From Lumbricus rubellus (lineage: Eukaryota; Annelida; Clitellata; Crassiclitellata; Lumbricidae), in NCBI GenBank assembly GCA_945859605.1, contig OX243819.1, positions 5,988,209 to 6,052,208 on the forward strand: 64,000 bases of DNA, read 5' to 3'. The notes beneath the pieces were generated by a model. That model saw only the letters and a list, made by a program, of their open reading frames with translations. It was not told the origin of the DNA and made no database searches. Below are positions 20,985 to 34,298 of this stretch, in pieces. A program made the position numbers and the translations under genes. Numbering within the stretch: the first letter of the stretch is position 1; the number at the start of each line of letters is the position of its first letter.

Positions 20985-22716
20985 TTCAATTCCATGCGGA
21001 GAGATGTCATGCTGAGGTCGGTCCACGAAACCATACCAGAGCTCTACGCCTTCATCCACCAGGCTTATTCGGCAGAATCAACGCTGCAGTTCGGCCGATT
21101 CGAGGTCCGATCTCAGATGGGTCCTCAGCAGGGAGATCCGCTGGGACCTCTGCTGTTTTGCCTGCCCCTGCAGACGACCTTGCGATCTCTGCAATCAAAT
21201 TGGGTTACTTGGATGACCTATCCCTGGGTGGGAACGTGGACGAGGTTCGTCAGGGCGTGGCAAGGATCGAAGAGCTGGAGGCCACACTCGGAATTTCACT
21301 CAACAGACATAAATGTGAAATCTTTTCTAAGACCGAGGTGGAGGAGGTGGAATTCGAACACTTCAGTCGAAGGGATCGGGATGAATTGACTCTGCTCGGC
21401 GCCCCGCTCTTCAGAAGGAAGGCGCTGGACGAGTCTCTTCAAGAGCATAGCAACACCTTGGATCGAGTATTGGAAGATCTGACGGATATCCAGGCACAAA
21501 GCAGCACTGCTGCTGCTAAGATCGTGCTTCGGTGCAGCAAAAATGACCTACATGCTGCGAACCTCTCCGTGCTGGAATCACCCGTTACTCGATGAAATGG
21601 ACCATCAACTGAAGACAGGTTTGGAGAAAATCATCAACAACGAATTGAGCGACATGCAGTGGTTGCAGGCTTCGCTCCCGATCAGAGATGGAGGCCTTGG
21701 GATCAGGCGGATATCGATGCTGGCATCATCAGCCTATTTCGCGTCAGCTGCGTCGACCGCCGGACTCGTGGGTGCCATCCTGGTCGCGGAGGAGTGGAGC
21801 GATGCATACCGGGAGGAGATGATGGAGGCTCGAAAAGACTCGCTTCCCACAGTGATGGATCCGATCCCGACAGAACAGAAGACCTGGGATCGACCGCTTA
21901 TCGACAGTGACAAGATGAAGATTTTTACCGGACGCGATGATCCACTCAGCCAAGCAAGACTTCGTGCATTGTCAGCTGCACACGCCGGAGACTGGCTCGG
22001 AACGATCCCTTTGACGGCATGCGGACTGGGGTTGAGCAATGAGGCGGTTAGGGTTGCTGTAGGATTCCGCCTTGGTCTGACCCTTTGTGCATCACATGAG
22101 TGCCAGTGTGGCGAGATCGCAGATCCAGGTGGTCATCATGGACTGGACTGCAAAAGGTCGATGGGAAGGGCAGCGCGACACGCTGCGCTAAATGACATCA
22201 TCTGGAGAGCTCTGTCGAAGGCGGATATTCCTAGTTCGAAAGAACCGTCAGGACTGAGCCGCACGGATGGAAAGAGACCAGACGGAGCCACATTGGTCCC
22301 ATGGACAAGAGGCAGGTTCATTGCATGGGATGCAACAGCAATCCACGCGTGCGCGACGTCGTACCTTCACCTGACGTCGACAGTAACGGGGGTTGTGGCG
22401 GAGCAAGCTGCTGAACGGAAAAACATCAAGTACACTTCCCTCCCAGCTACGCACGAATTCATCCCGGTGGCCATCGAATCACTTGGCCCTATCAACCGGA
22501 CAGGACTAGAACTTCTCCAGGAGGTGGGCCGACGCATGACTGAGGCAACGGGCGACCATAGAGAAACCATGCTCCTTTTCCAGCGTTTGTCAATTTGCAC
22601 ACAACGATTTAACGCAGTGGCATTTAGAGGCACTTTTGAGCACTACGTTGGAGACGAGAACCTATAACCTGATTTTATTTTTTACAATTTTAGCCTGAGG
22701 GATCTTTACTACCTAT
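20985..22716 (+). pseudogene. RLE-TAA copy B1 (RT plus RLE), two frameshifts
   Basis: Starts after (TAA)n within the first RT Asp motif (AFNSMRRDVML), so the catalytic Asp of that motif is lost. Frame 1 has MGPQQGDPLGPLLF; a shift near 21180 leads to GYLDDLSLGG in frame 2 (21158-21595); a shift near 21540 leads to frame 3 (21543-22667) with the thumb, knuckle CQCGE...HHGLDC, TDGKRPDGATLVPW, IAWDATA and the tail RFNAVAFRGTF. The 3' end has hairpin arm CCTGAGG (22694-22700), but the second arm is cut after CCT by the TAA run. Confidence 0.87.
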
Positions 22717-23228
<512 letters not shown>

Positions 23229-26055
23229 TGTTGAATCGACGTCAACAGGGATGGAAACCAGTGGACAAGCATCAGTTGAAGGAGCCGAAGAGGGTGAAAC
23301 CATCGAGGACACGACCCCTCACCCGACGATGCGACACAGAATCTTGAAACGCATCCCAAAAGGCGCCCGACCGAGCGTGGGTCGGCTTCTTACGACAATC
23401 ATCAACAAAATTCGCATCGATCCAGACAATCCATCACACTGGCATATGATGTTGACCTTCGGCGCCGGGATTCTGGAGCAACCAAAAAGAGGAGGCAAGC
23501 GCCACAATTTGACGACGACTATCAAAACCAGAGTTAACGGCTTCGTCGCGGATTGGCCACGCAAGTGGGCAGAGATCACTGCACTGGACTTTACGAACAA
23601 CAGCTACAGACGTAAGGCGAACCTAAGCGACGAGCAGACAATGGCAGCAGCTGTAGCATCCAAATTGGAAGACGGTAACATTAGAGCTGCTGTAAGAATT
23701 CTATGCTCGAGCGACAAACCGGCAAACGTGGACCAAGAGACGCTGGAGGAATTAAGATCGAAGCATCCAGATGCTCCAAACGACCGACCTATCATCACAC
23801 CAGCGCCCCGATTGACGCCCTTACAGATCAGTGAGGAGCAGATGAGGGGACACATACGATCCTTTCCGGCTGGCTCTTCAGGTGGACCGGACGGCATTCG
23901 ACCACAGCACCTGATTGATCTGGTGACTTGTTCCGATATTGGAAAGGGACTCGTGGAAGCCATCACAGGGCTGATCAACCTCCTCCTGACAGGAGTCTGT
24001 CCAGCGCAGATCAGACCGATCTTGTTCGGCGGAACGCTCATCGCACTGCGGAAGAAGACTGGAGGCCTGCGTCCGATAGTGATCGGCTGAAAACTACTGG
24101 CGACGACTAACATCTAAGAGCGCCAACTCCAACACGATTCAAAAAGCAGCCACATACCTCGCACCGCGCCAGGTCGGAGTCGGAGTGCCAGGAGGGGCGG
24201 AAGCGGCATGCCATGCGGCGAGGAGATTCCTAACGGAAATTCCCAGCGACTCAATCATGGTAAAACTGGATTTCAAAAATGCATTCAACAGCCTGCATAG
24301 AGATCGCATGCTCCTGGCATTGGACGAGATCGCGCCAGAGCTTACACCATACAGCCGCCTCGCTTACGCAGAAGCCACAATACTGCAGTTCGGAAAATAC
24401 GCACTGCTCTCACAAGTCGGTCCCCAACAGGGTGACCCACTAGGACCCTTGCTGTTCTGCATACCGCTGCAGCCAATCCTGCAAAACCTGTCATCAGATC
24501 TAACGTTGGGTTATCTGGACGATCTAACGTTGGGAGGAGCAGCGGCCGTGGTAGCAGATGACGTGAGAGAGATAGAGCGTCAATGCGGCCTCATGGGCCT
24601 TGAACTCAACCGTGAAAAGTGTGAGGTGATTTCACGATCGGACGAATGGAGAAAACATCCTGCTCTGCATCAGTTCAGCCCAGTAGCCGTGGAAGATGCC
24701 TGTCTTCTGGGAGCGCCTCTACCTCCGGATAAAGCCTTAACAACGTGTCTGGAATTTCGATGCAGCGAGCTGGCATTCGCAGTCTCAAGACTGGAATACA
24801 TCGCCAAACATGATGCGCTGGTCCTGTTAAGAAACGCCCTATGCTCTCAAAAAGTGCTGCACATGCTTAGATGTTTTCCCTGCTATGAACACCCGCTACT
24901 GGACAAATATGACGAAATACAGAGAAGAGGCATTTCTTCTATACTAAACATCAGCCTGAATGACACTCAATGGCACCAAGCGTCTCTACCAGTTAAGATG
25001 GGAGGACTGGGCATACGTCGGGCTGCCTCGCTTGCGCTACCCGCCTTCATGGCTTCCGCTGCGAGCACCCGCGCTCTCCAGTCATCTATGCTGGGCCATG
25101 TTCGACCAGACCAGGACGAGCAGGAGGAATATATGCTGCAACTATGGTTGGAAGAAAGTCAAACAATACGACCAGACAACCAGGCAGCATATAAACAAGC
25201 TTGTTGGGACGGACCACTTAAAGAGAAGATGAAGGACTCACTGACAGAAGGCTGCAACGACGAATACCATCAAGCAAGGCTGAAAGCAACAGCGGCGCCT
25301 CACGCTGGAGACTGGCTATTCGCACTCCCGATCTCATCATGTGGGTTACGAATGGATGATGAGACAATCACAATGGCAGTGGGTTTGAGATTGGGAACGA
25401 TGACCTGCGAGCCCCACACGTGCCCTTGTGGGATGAATGTCACTGCAGAGGGTTCGCATGGCCTATCATGTAGCCTAGGACCGGGCCGAATAGCCAGACA
25501 CGCGACTCTAAACGACATCATAAGCCGAAGTCTTACACAAGCTGGAATGCCGAACATCAAGGAACCACCCGGTCTCTCACGCATAGACGGAAAAAGACCC
25601 GACGGGATGACTTTGATTCCGTGGCGAGGAGGACGCAGCCTCGTGTGGGATGCCACCGTCATAGACACGGTTGCTCCTTCCTACCTACATGCCTCGGCTG
25701 CAACGGCGGGGGCTGCAGCTGAATTGGCGGACACGAGAAAAACTGTCAAGTACGACCACCTGTTGACCAACCACCACTTTGTTCCCGTGGCCCTGGAGAC
25801 TCTCGGCCCAGTTAACAACAATGGACTTGATTTTATTAAGGACCTTGGAAAACGTCTAACACTAATCTCTGGAGATATTAGAGAGACATCTTACCTTTTC
25901 CAACGCCTTTCTGTCACCATCCAACGCTTTAATGCCATTTCTTTCCGAGGCACTTTTGCCCAACCAGACACTACCGAGTGAGCCGTTCCAGAGCGACATT
26001 AGTAATATCTCCGGTTATTGTTTGTCACACCTTTGATTATTAATAAAGATTATTG
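23229..26055 (+). pseudogene. RLE-TAA copy C1, near-complete, one frameshift
   Basis: Same lineage as the intact 11281-14268 ORF, missing its first 80 or so codons (starts DVESTSTGMETSGQ after TAAT). The frame is open to about 24089, where GAAA is inserted after GTGATCGGCT in the RT, then open again to the stop at 25981. The second part keeps LDFKNAFNSLHRD, VGPQQGDPLGPLLF, YLDD, the knuckle, IDGKRPDGMTLIPW and VWDATV. The 3' UTR has TTCCAGA and AATAAA (26042-26047) and no hairpin. One event separates this copy from a continuous frame. Confidence 0.9.
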
Positions 26056-26061
26056 AGTTAG

Positions 26062-26096
<35 letters not shown>

Positions 26097-26099
<3 letters not shown>

Positions 26100-27145
26100 G
26101 GACTTGGCATCCGTAGAGTCGCTTCGCTGGCTTCTTCCGCCTTTTTGGCTTCAGCCGCGTCGACTCTCGACCTGCAATCTGCCATCCTTGCGGCTGGTGT
26201 GGCAGCTCCTGACCAGTTCGTGTCGGATCTGTTAGAGGCCCGTCGCGACACCTTGCCGGCGACAATGCACCCCTTACCCGGAAAACAGAGCCTTTGGGAC
26301 AGGCCCCTGGTTGAAAAGGACAAGGCGGAAATCCGCCAGAGTGCCGTCGGGTTAGTCAACCGAGCCAGGCTGGACGCGTCGGGCAGTCCCCATTCAGCTG
26401 ACTGGCTGTCCGCGCTCCCAATCGCCGCTTGTGGCCTTGTCCTGGATAACGAGGCTGTCCGGGTGGCGGTGGGTCTGAGGTTGGGCTTGGACTTGTGTGG
26501 TCCACACACATGCCATTGTGGCGAGGGAGTTGGCCCCGAGGGCCATCATGGTTTCGTCTGCAGGAGAGCCATGGGTCGCTCCCTTCGTCACCACGCCATA
26601 AATGACATCATTTGGCGTGCCCTCCTCAGAGCTGACATTCCAAGCATCAAGGAACCGGCGGGTCTCTTCAGATCCGATGGAAAAAGGCCGGACGGGGCAA
26701 CCCTCATACCCTGGTCAGGGGGGAAATACTTGGCGTGGGATGCCACCATCGTTCATACGTGTGCCGCCTCGTACATAGCCCACCCGAACGGTTTGGTCGG
26801 GCCTGCATCAGTGCAGGCGGCCATCCGCAAAGAACAAAAATACGGAGGCCTGCCCACTTCCTACATCTTTCAGCCGGTGGCCATAGAGACATTGGGTCCG
26901 CTCAACCCGTCGGCCTCAGACTTCATTAATGAAATTGGCAGCCGCATCTCTTCAATCAGTGGTGACAGACGTGAAGCCTCTTTTCTTTTTCAACGTCTGT
27001 CCATTTGCATCCAACGCTACAACCTGGTCGCTTTCAAAGGCACTTTTGCCTCACACCCTGAAGACGAGGCCTGACCCACCAGACATACATTCTTCAGTTA
27101 ATAATAGTCCATAAGTCCCTGGGGGAATGAAGTACCTCAGGGCAA
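26097..27145 (+). pseudogene. RLE-TAA copy A2 (thumb end plus RLE)
   Basis: Duplicate of 19459-20500, starting at GLGIRRVASLASSAFLASAAS, same translation, stop at 27072-27074. Hairpin at 27117-27142, then an A run and AAAATAAAAATAATAAT. Left flank is (TAA)n 26060-26098, which also tails copy C1. Confidence 0.88.
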
Positions 27146-27162
27146 AAAAAAAATAAAATAAA

Positions 27163-27197
<35 letters not shown>

Positions 27198-27243
27198 GCA
27201 GACGAATAGGGCCATTCCGGACTGGTTTAAAAAAAATTTAAAA

Positions 27244-27339
<96 letters not shown>

Positions 27340-27430
27340 TTGAAGAGTAGGGTCATTCTGGACTGGTTTTTATACTGTAGTTAGCAATAAGTCCCTGAGG
27401 GATCATAAATACCTCGGGGCATGAAAAATA
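27198..27430 (+). mobile_element. Two 3'-UTR fragments, duplicate of 20559-20785
   Basis: Same order and sequence as in the first duplication unit: a short GGGCCATTCCGGACTGG piece, (TAA)n, then GGTCATTCTGGACTGG with hairpin CCCTGAGG (27393-27400) / CCTCGGGG (27412-27419), then the TAC-to-TAA switch. Confidence 0.82.
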
Positions 27431-27434
27431 TTAA

Positions 27435-27529
<95 letters not shown>

Positions 27530-27530
27530 G

Positions 27531-27650
27531 TTGCGTTTAGGGGCACTTTCGCCGATCAGGATACGGAATATGAATAGGGCCGTTCCAGACTGTGATTTTA
27601 TATTAGGCGATAGATAAGTCCCTGAGGGATCCTGTATACCTCGGGGCAAA
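27531..27650 (+). mobile_element. RLE-TAA 3' fragment present only in duplication unit 2
   Basis: About 120 bp: the last codons (VAFRGTFADQD), TTCCAGACTG after the stop, and hairpin CCCTGAGG (27620-27627) / CCTCGGGG (27639-27646), followed by an A run and (TAA)n 27672-27752. The matching place in unit 1 (20836-20984) has only TAA repeats, so the fragment was gained or lost after duplication. Confidence 0.85.
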
Positions 27651-27669
27651 AAAAAAAAAAAAAAAAAAA

Positions 27670-27752
<83 letters not shown>

Positions 27753-27754
<2 letters not shown>

Positions 27755-29488
27755 CCTTCAATTCCATGCGGAGAGATGTCATGCTGAGGTCGGTCCACGA
27801 AACCATACCAGAGCTCTACGCCTTCATCCACCAGGCTTATTCGGCAGAATCAACGCTGCAGTTCGGCCGATTCGAGGTCCGATCTCAGATGGGTCCTCAG
27901 CAGGGAGATCCGCTGGGACCTCTGCTGTTTTGCCTGCCCCTGCAGACGACCTTGCGATCTCTGCAATCAAATTGGGTTACTTGGATGACCTATCCCTGGG
28001 TGGGAACGTGGACGAGGTTCGTCAGGGCGTGGCAAGGATCGAAGAGCTGGAGGCCACACTCGGAATTTCACTCAACAGACATAAATGTGAAATCTTTTCT
28101 AAGACCGAGGTGGAGGAGGTGGAATTCGAACACTTCAGTCGAAGGGATCGGGATGAATTGACTCTGCTCGGCGCCCCGCTCTTCAGAAGGAAGGCGCTGG
28201 ACGAGTCTCTTCAAGAGCATAGCAACACCTTGGATCGAGTATTGGAAGATCTGACGGATATCCAGGCACAAAGCAGCACTGCTGCTGCTAAGATCGTGCT
28301 TCGGTGCAGCAAAAATGACCTACATGCTGCGAACCTCTCCGTGCTGGAATCACCCGTTACTCGATGAAATGGACCATCAACTGAAGACAGGTTTGGAGAA
28401 AATCATCAACAACGAATTGAGCGACATGCAGTGGTTGCAGGCTTCGCTCCCGATCAGAGATGGAGGCCTTGGGATCAGGCGGATATCGATGCTGGCATCA
28501 TCAGCCTATTTCGCGTCAGCTGCGTCGACCGCCGGACTCGTGGGTGCCATCCTGGTCGCGGAGGAGTGGAGCGATGCATACCGGGAGGAGATGATGGAGG
28601 CTCGAAAAGACTCGCTTCCCACAGTGATGGATCCGATCCCGACAGAACAGAAGACCTGGGATCGACCGCTTATCGACAGTGACAAGATGAAGATTTTTAC
28701 CGGACGCGATGATCCACTCAGCCAAGCAAGACTTCGTGCATTGTCAGCTGCACACGCCGGAGACTGGCTCGGAACGATCCCTTTGACGGCATGCGGACTG
28801 GGGTTGAGCAATGAGGCGGTTAGGGTTGCTGTAGGATTCCGCCTTGGTCTGACCCTTTGTGCATCACATGAGTGCCAGTGTGGCGAGATCGCAGATCCAG
28901 GTGGTCATCATGGACTGGACTGCAAAAGGTCGATGGGAAGGGCAGCGCGACACGCTGCGCTAAATGACATCATCTGGAGAGCTCTGTCGAAGGCGGATAT
29001 TCCTAGTTCGAAAGAACCGTCAGGACTGAGCCGCACGGATGGAAAGAGACCAGACGGAGCCACATTGGTCCCATGGACAAGAGGCAGGTTCATTGCATGG
29101 GATGCAACAGCAATCCACGCGTGCGCGACGTCGTACCTTCACCTGACGTCGACAGTAACGGGGGTTGTGGCGGAGCAAGCTGCTGAACGGAAAAACATCA
29201 AGTACACTTCCCTCCCAGCTACGCACGAATTCATCCCGGTGGCCATCGAATCACTTGGCCCTATCAACCGGACAGGACTAGAACTTCTCCAGGAGGTGGG
29301 CCGACGCATGACTGAGGCAACGGGCGACCATAGAGAAACCATGCTCCTTTTCCAGCGTTTGTCAATTTGCACACAACGATTTAACGCAGTGGCATTTAGA
29401 GGCACTTTTGAGCACTACGTTGGAGACGAGAACCTATAACCTGATTTTATTTTTTACAATTTTAGCCTGAGGGATCTTTACTACCTAT
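27753..29488 (+). pseudogene. RLE-TAA copy B2 (RT plus RLE), two frameshifts
   Basis: Duplicate of 20985-22716 with the same two frameshifts (near 27952 and 28312) and the same translation in all three frames (27766-28161, 27930-28367, 28315-29439). It ends with the same cut hairpin arm CCTGAGG. Confidence 0.87.
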
Positions 29489-30179
<691 letters not shown>

Positions 30180-33006
30180 TGTTGAATCGACGTCAACAGG
30201 GATGGAAACCAGTGGACAAGCATCAGTTGAAGGAGCCGAAGAGGGTGAAACCATCGAGGACACGACCCCTCACCCGACGATGCGACACAGAATCTTGAAA
30301 CGCATCCCAAAAGGCGCCCGACCGAGCGTGGGTCGGCTTCTTACGACAATCATCAACAAAATTCGCATCGATCCAGACAATCCATCACACTGGCATATGA
30401 TGTTGACCTTCGGCGCCGGGATTCTGGAGCAACCAAAAAGAGGAGGCAAGCGCCACAATTTGACGACGACTATCAAAACCAGAGTTAACGGCTTCGTCGC
30501 GGATTGGCCACGCAAGTGGGCAGAGATCACTGCACTGGACTTTACGAACAACAGCTACAGACGTAAGGCGAACCTAAGCGACGAGCAGACAATGGCAGCA
30601 GCTGTAGCATCCAAATTGGAAGACGGTAACATTAGAGCTGCTGTAAGAATTCTATGCTCGAGCGACAAACCGGCAAACGTGGACCAAGAGACGCTGGAGG
30701 AATTAAGATCGAAGCATCCAGATGCTCCAAACGACCGACCTATCATCACACCAGCGCCCCGATTGACGCCCTTACAGATCAGTGAGGAGCAGATGAGGGG
30801 ACACATACGATCCTTTCCGGCTGGCTCTTCAGGTGGACCGGACGGCATTCGACCACAGCACCTGATTGATCTGGTGACTTGTTCCGATATTGGAAAGGGA
30901 CTCGTGGAAGCCATCACAGGGCTGATCAACCTCCTCCTGACAGGAGTCTGTCCAGCGCAGATCAGACCGATCTTGTTCGGCGGAACGCTCATCGCACTGC
31001 GGAAGAAGACTGGAGGCCTGCGTCCGATAGTGATCGGCTGAAAACTACTGGCGACGACTAACATCTAAGAGCGCCAACTCCAACACGATTCAAAAAGCAG
31101 CCACATACCTCGCACCGCGCCAGGTCGGAGTCGGAGTGCCAGGAGGGGCGGAAGCGGCATGCCATGCGGCGAGGAGATTCCTAACGGAAATTCCCAGCGA
31201 CTCAATCATGGTAAAACTGGATTTCAAAAATGCATTCAACAGCCTGCATAGAGATCGCATGCTCCTGGCATTGGACGAGATCGCGCCAGAGCTTACACCA
31301 TACAGCCGCCTCGCTTACGCAGAAGCCACAATACTGCAGTTCGGAAAATACGCACTGCTCTCACAAGTCGGTCCCCAACAGGGTGACCCACTAGGACCCT
31401 TGCTGTTCTGCATACCGCTGCAGCCAATCCTGCAAAACCTGTCATCAGATCTAACGTTGGGTTATCTGGACGATCTAACGTTGGGAGGAGCAGCGGCCGT
31501 GGTAGCAGATGACGTGAGAGAGATAGAGCGTCAATGCGGCCTCATGGGCCTTGAACTCAACCGTGAAAAGTGTGAGGTGATTTCACGATCGGACGAATGG
31601 AGAAAACATCCTGCTCTGCATCAGTTCAGCCCAGTAGCCGTGGAAGATGCCTGTCTTCTGGGAGCGCCTCTACCTCCGGATAAAGCCTTAACAACGTGTC
31701 TGGAATTTCGATGCAGCGAGCTGGCATTCGCAGTCTCAAGACTGGAATACATCGCCAAACATGATGCGCTGGTCCTGTTAAGAAACGCCCTATGCTCTCA
31801 AAAAGTGCTGCACATGCTTAGATGTTTTCCCTGCTATGAACACCCGCTACTGGACAAATATGACGAAATACAGAGAAGAGGCATTTCTTCTATACTAAAC
31901 ATCAGCCTGAATGACACTCAATGGCACCAAGCGTCTCTACCAGTTAAGATGGGAGGACTGGGCATACGTCGGGCTGCCTCGCTTGCGCTACCCGCCTTCA
32001 TGGCTTCCGCTGCGAGCACCCGCGCTCTCCAGTCATCTATGCTGGGCCATGTTCGACCAGACCAGGACGAGCAGGAGGAATATATGCTGCAACTATGGTT
32101 GGAAGAAAGTCAAACAATACGACCAGACAACCAGGCAGCATATAAACAAGCTTGTTGGGACGGACCACTTAAAGAGAAGATGAAGGACTCACTGACAGAA
32201 GGCTGCAACGACGAATACCATCAAGCAAGGCTGAAAGCAACAGCGGCGCCTCACGCTGGAGACTGGCTATTCGCACTCCCGATCTCATCATGTGGGTTAC
32301 GAATGGATGATGAGACAATCACAATGGCAGTGGGTTTGAGATTGGGAACGATGACCTGCGAGCCCCACACGTGCCCTTGTGGGATGAATGTCACTGCAGA
32401 GGGTTCGCATGGCCTATCATGTAGCCTAGGACCGGGCCGAATAGCCAGACACGCGACTCTAAACGACATCATAAGCCGAAGTCTTACACAAGCTGGAATG
32501 CCGAACATCAAGGAACCACCCGGTCTCTCACGCATAGACGGAAAAAGACCCGACGGGATGACTTTGATTCCGTGGCGAGGAGGACGCAGCCTCGTGTGGG
32601 ATGCCACCGTCATAGACACGGTTGCTCCTTCCTACCTACATGCCTCGGCTGCAACGGCGGGGGCTGCAGCTGAATTGGCGGACACGAGAAAAACTGTCAA
32701 GTACGACCACCTGTTGACCAACCACCACTTTGTTCCCGTGGCCCTGGAGACTCTCGGCCCAGTTAACAACAATGGACTTGATTTTATTAAGGACCTTGGA
32801 AAACGTCTAACACTAATCTCTGGAGATATTAGAGAGACATCTTACCTTTTCCAACGCCTTTCTGTCACCATCCAACGCTTTAATGCCATTTCTTTCCGAG
32901 GCACTTTTGCCCAACCAGACACTACCGAGTGAGCCGTTCCAGAGCGACATTAGTAATATCTCCGGTTATTGTTTGTCACACCTTTGATTATTAATAAAGA
33001 TTATTG
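30180..33006 (+). pseudogene. RLE-TAA copy C2, near-complete, one frameshift
   Basis: Duplicate of 23229-26055 with the same GAAA insertion (about 31040) and the same translations before (30202-31041) and after (31136-32932). AATAAA lies near 32994. Left border and 3' tail are (TAA)n. Confidence 0.9.
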
Positions 33007-33012
33007 AGTTAG

Positions 33013-33071
<59 letters not shown>

Positions 33072-33074
<3 letters not shown>

Positions 33075-34120
33075 GGACTTGGCATCCGTAGAGTCGCTTC
33101 GCTGGCTTCTTCCGCCTTTTTGGCTTCAGCCGCGTCGACTCTCGACCTGCAATCTGCCATCCTTGCGGCTGGTGTGGCAGCTCCTGACCAGTTCGTGTCG
33201 GATCTGTTAGAGGCCCGTCGCGACACCTTGCCGGCGACAATGCACCCCTTACCCGGAAAACAGAGCCTTTGGGACAGGCCCCTGGTTGAAAAGGACAAGG
33301 CGGAAATCCGCCAGAGTGCCGTCGGGTTAGTCAACCGAGCCAGGCTGGACGCGTCGGGCAGTCCCCATTCAGCTGACTGGCTGTCCGCGCTCCCAATCGC
33401 CGCTTGTGGCCTTGTCCTGGATAACGAGGCTGTCCGGGTGGCGGTGGGTCTGAGGTTGGGCTTGGACTTGTGTGGTCCACACACATGCCATTGTGGCGAG
33501 GGAGTTGGCCCCGAGGGCCATCATGGTTTCGTCTGCAGGAGAGCCATGGGTCGCTCCCTTCGTCACCACGCCATAAATGACATCATTTGGCGTGCCCTCC
33601 TCAGAGCTGACATTCCAAGCATCAAGGAACCGGCGGGTCTCTTCAGATCCGATGGAAAAAGGCCGGACGGGGCAACCCTCATACCCTGGTCAGGGGGGAA
33701 ATACTTGGCGTGGGATGCCACCATCGTTCATACGTGTGCCGCCTCGTACATAGCCCACCCGAACGGTTTGGTCGGGCCTGCATCAGTGCAGGCGGCCATC
33801 CGCAAAGAACAAAAATACGGAGGCCTGCCCACTTCCTACATCTTTCAGCCGGTGGCCATAGAGACATTGGGTCCGCTCAACCCGTCGGCCTCAGACTTCA
33901 TTAATGAAATTGGCAGCCGCATCTCTTCAATCAGTGGTGACAGACGTGAAGCCTCTTTTCTTTTTCAACGTCTGTCCATTTGCATCCAACGCTACAACCT
34001 GGTCGCTTTCAAAGGCACTTTTGCCTCACACCCTGAAGACGAGGCCTGACCCACCAGACATACATTCTTCAGTTAATAATAGTCCATAAGTCCCTGGGGG
34101 AATGAAGTACCTCAGGGCAA
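33072..34120 (+). pseudogene. RLE-TAA copy A3 (thumb end plus RLE)
   Basis: Third A copy, same translation, stop at 34047-34049. Hairpin CCCTGGGG (34092-34099) / CCTCAGGG (34110-34117). It closes the A-B-C-A-B-C-A block. Followed by (TAA)n to 34236. Confidence 0.88.
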
Positions 34121-34135
34121 AAAAAAAAATAAAAA

Positions 34136-34238
<103 letters not shown>

Positions 34239-34298
34239 TGGCTTCGTTTGCAGGAGGGCATTGGGACGCTCATTGCGCCATCACGCCATAAACGACAT

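Noticed and set aside
24185..25981. Separate 598-codon gene starting at PGGAEAACH
   Set aside because: It is the downstream part of copy C1 after a 4-base insertion; the apparent start is a GTG codon inside the RT.
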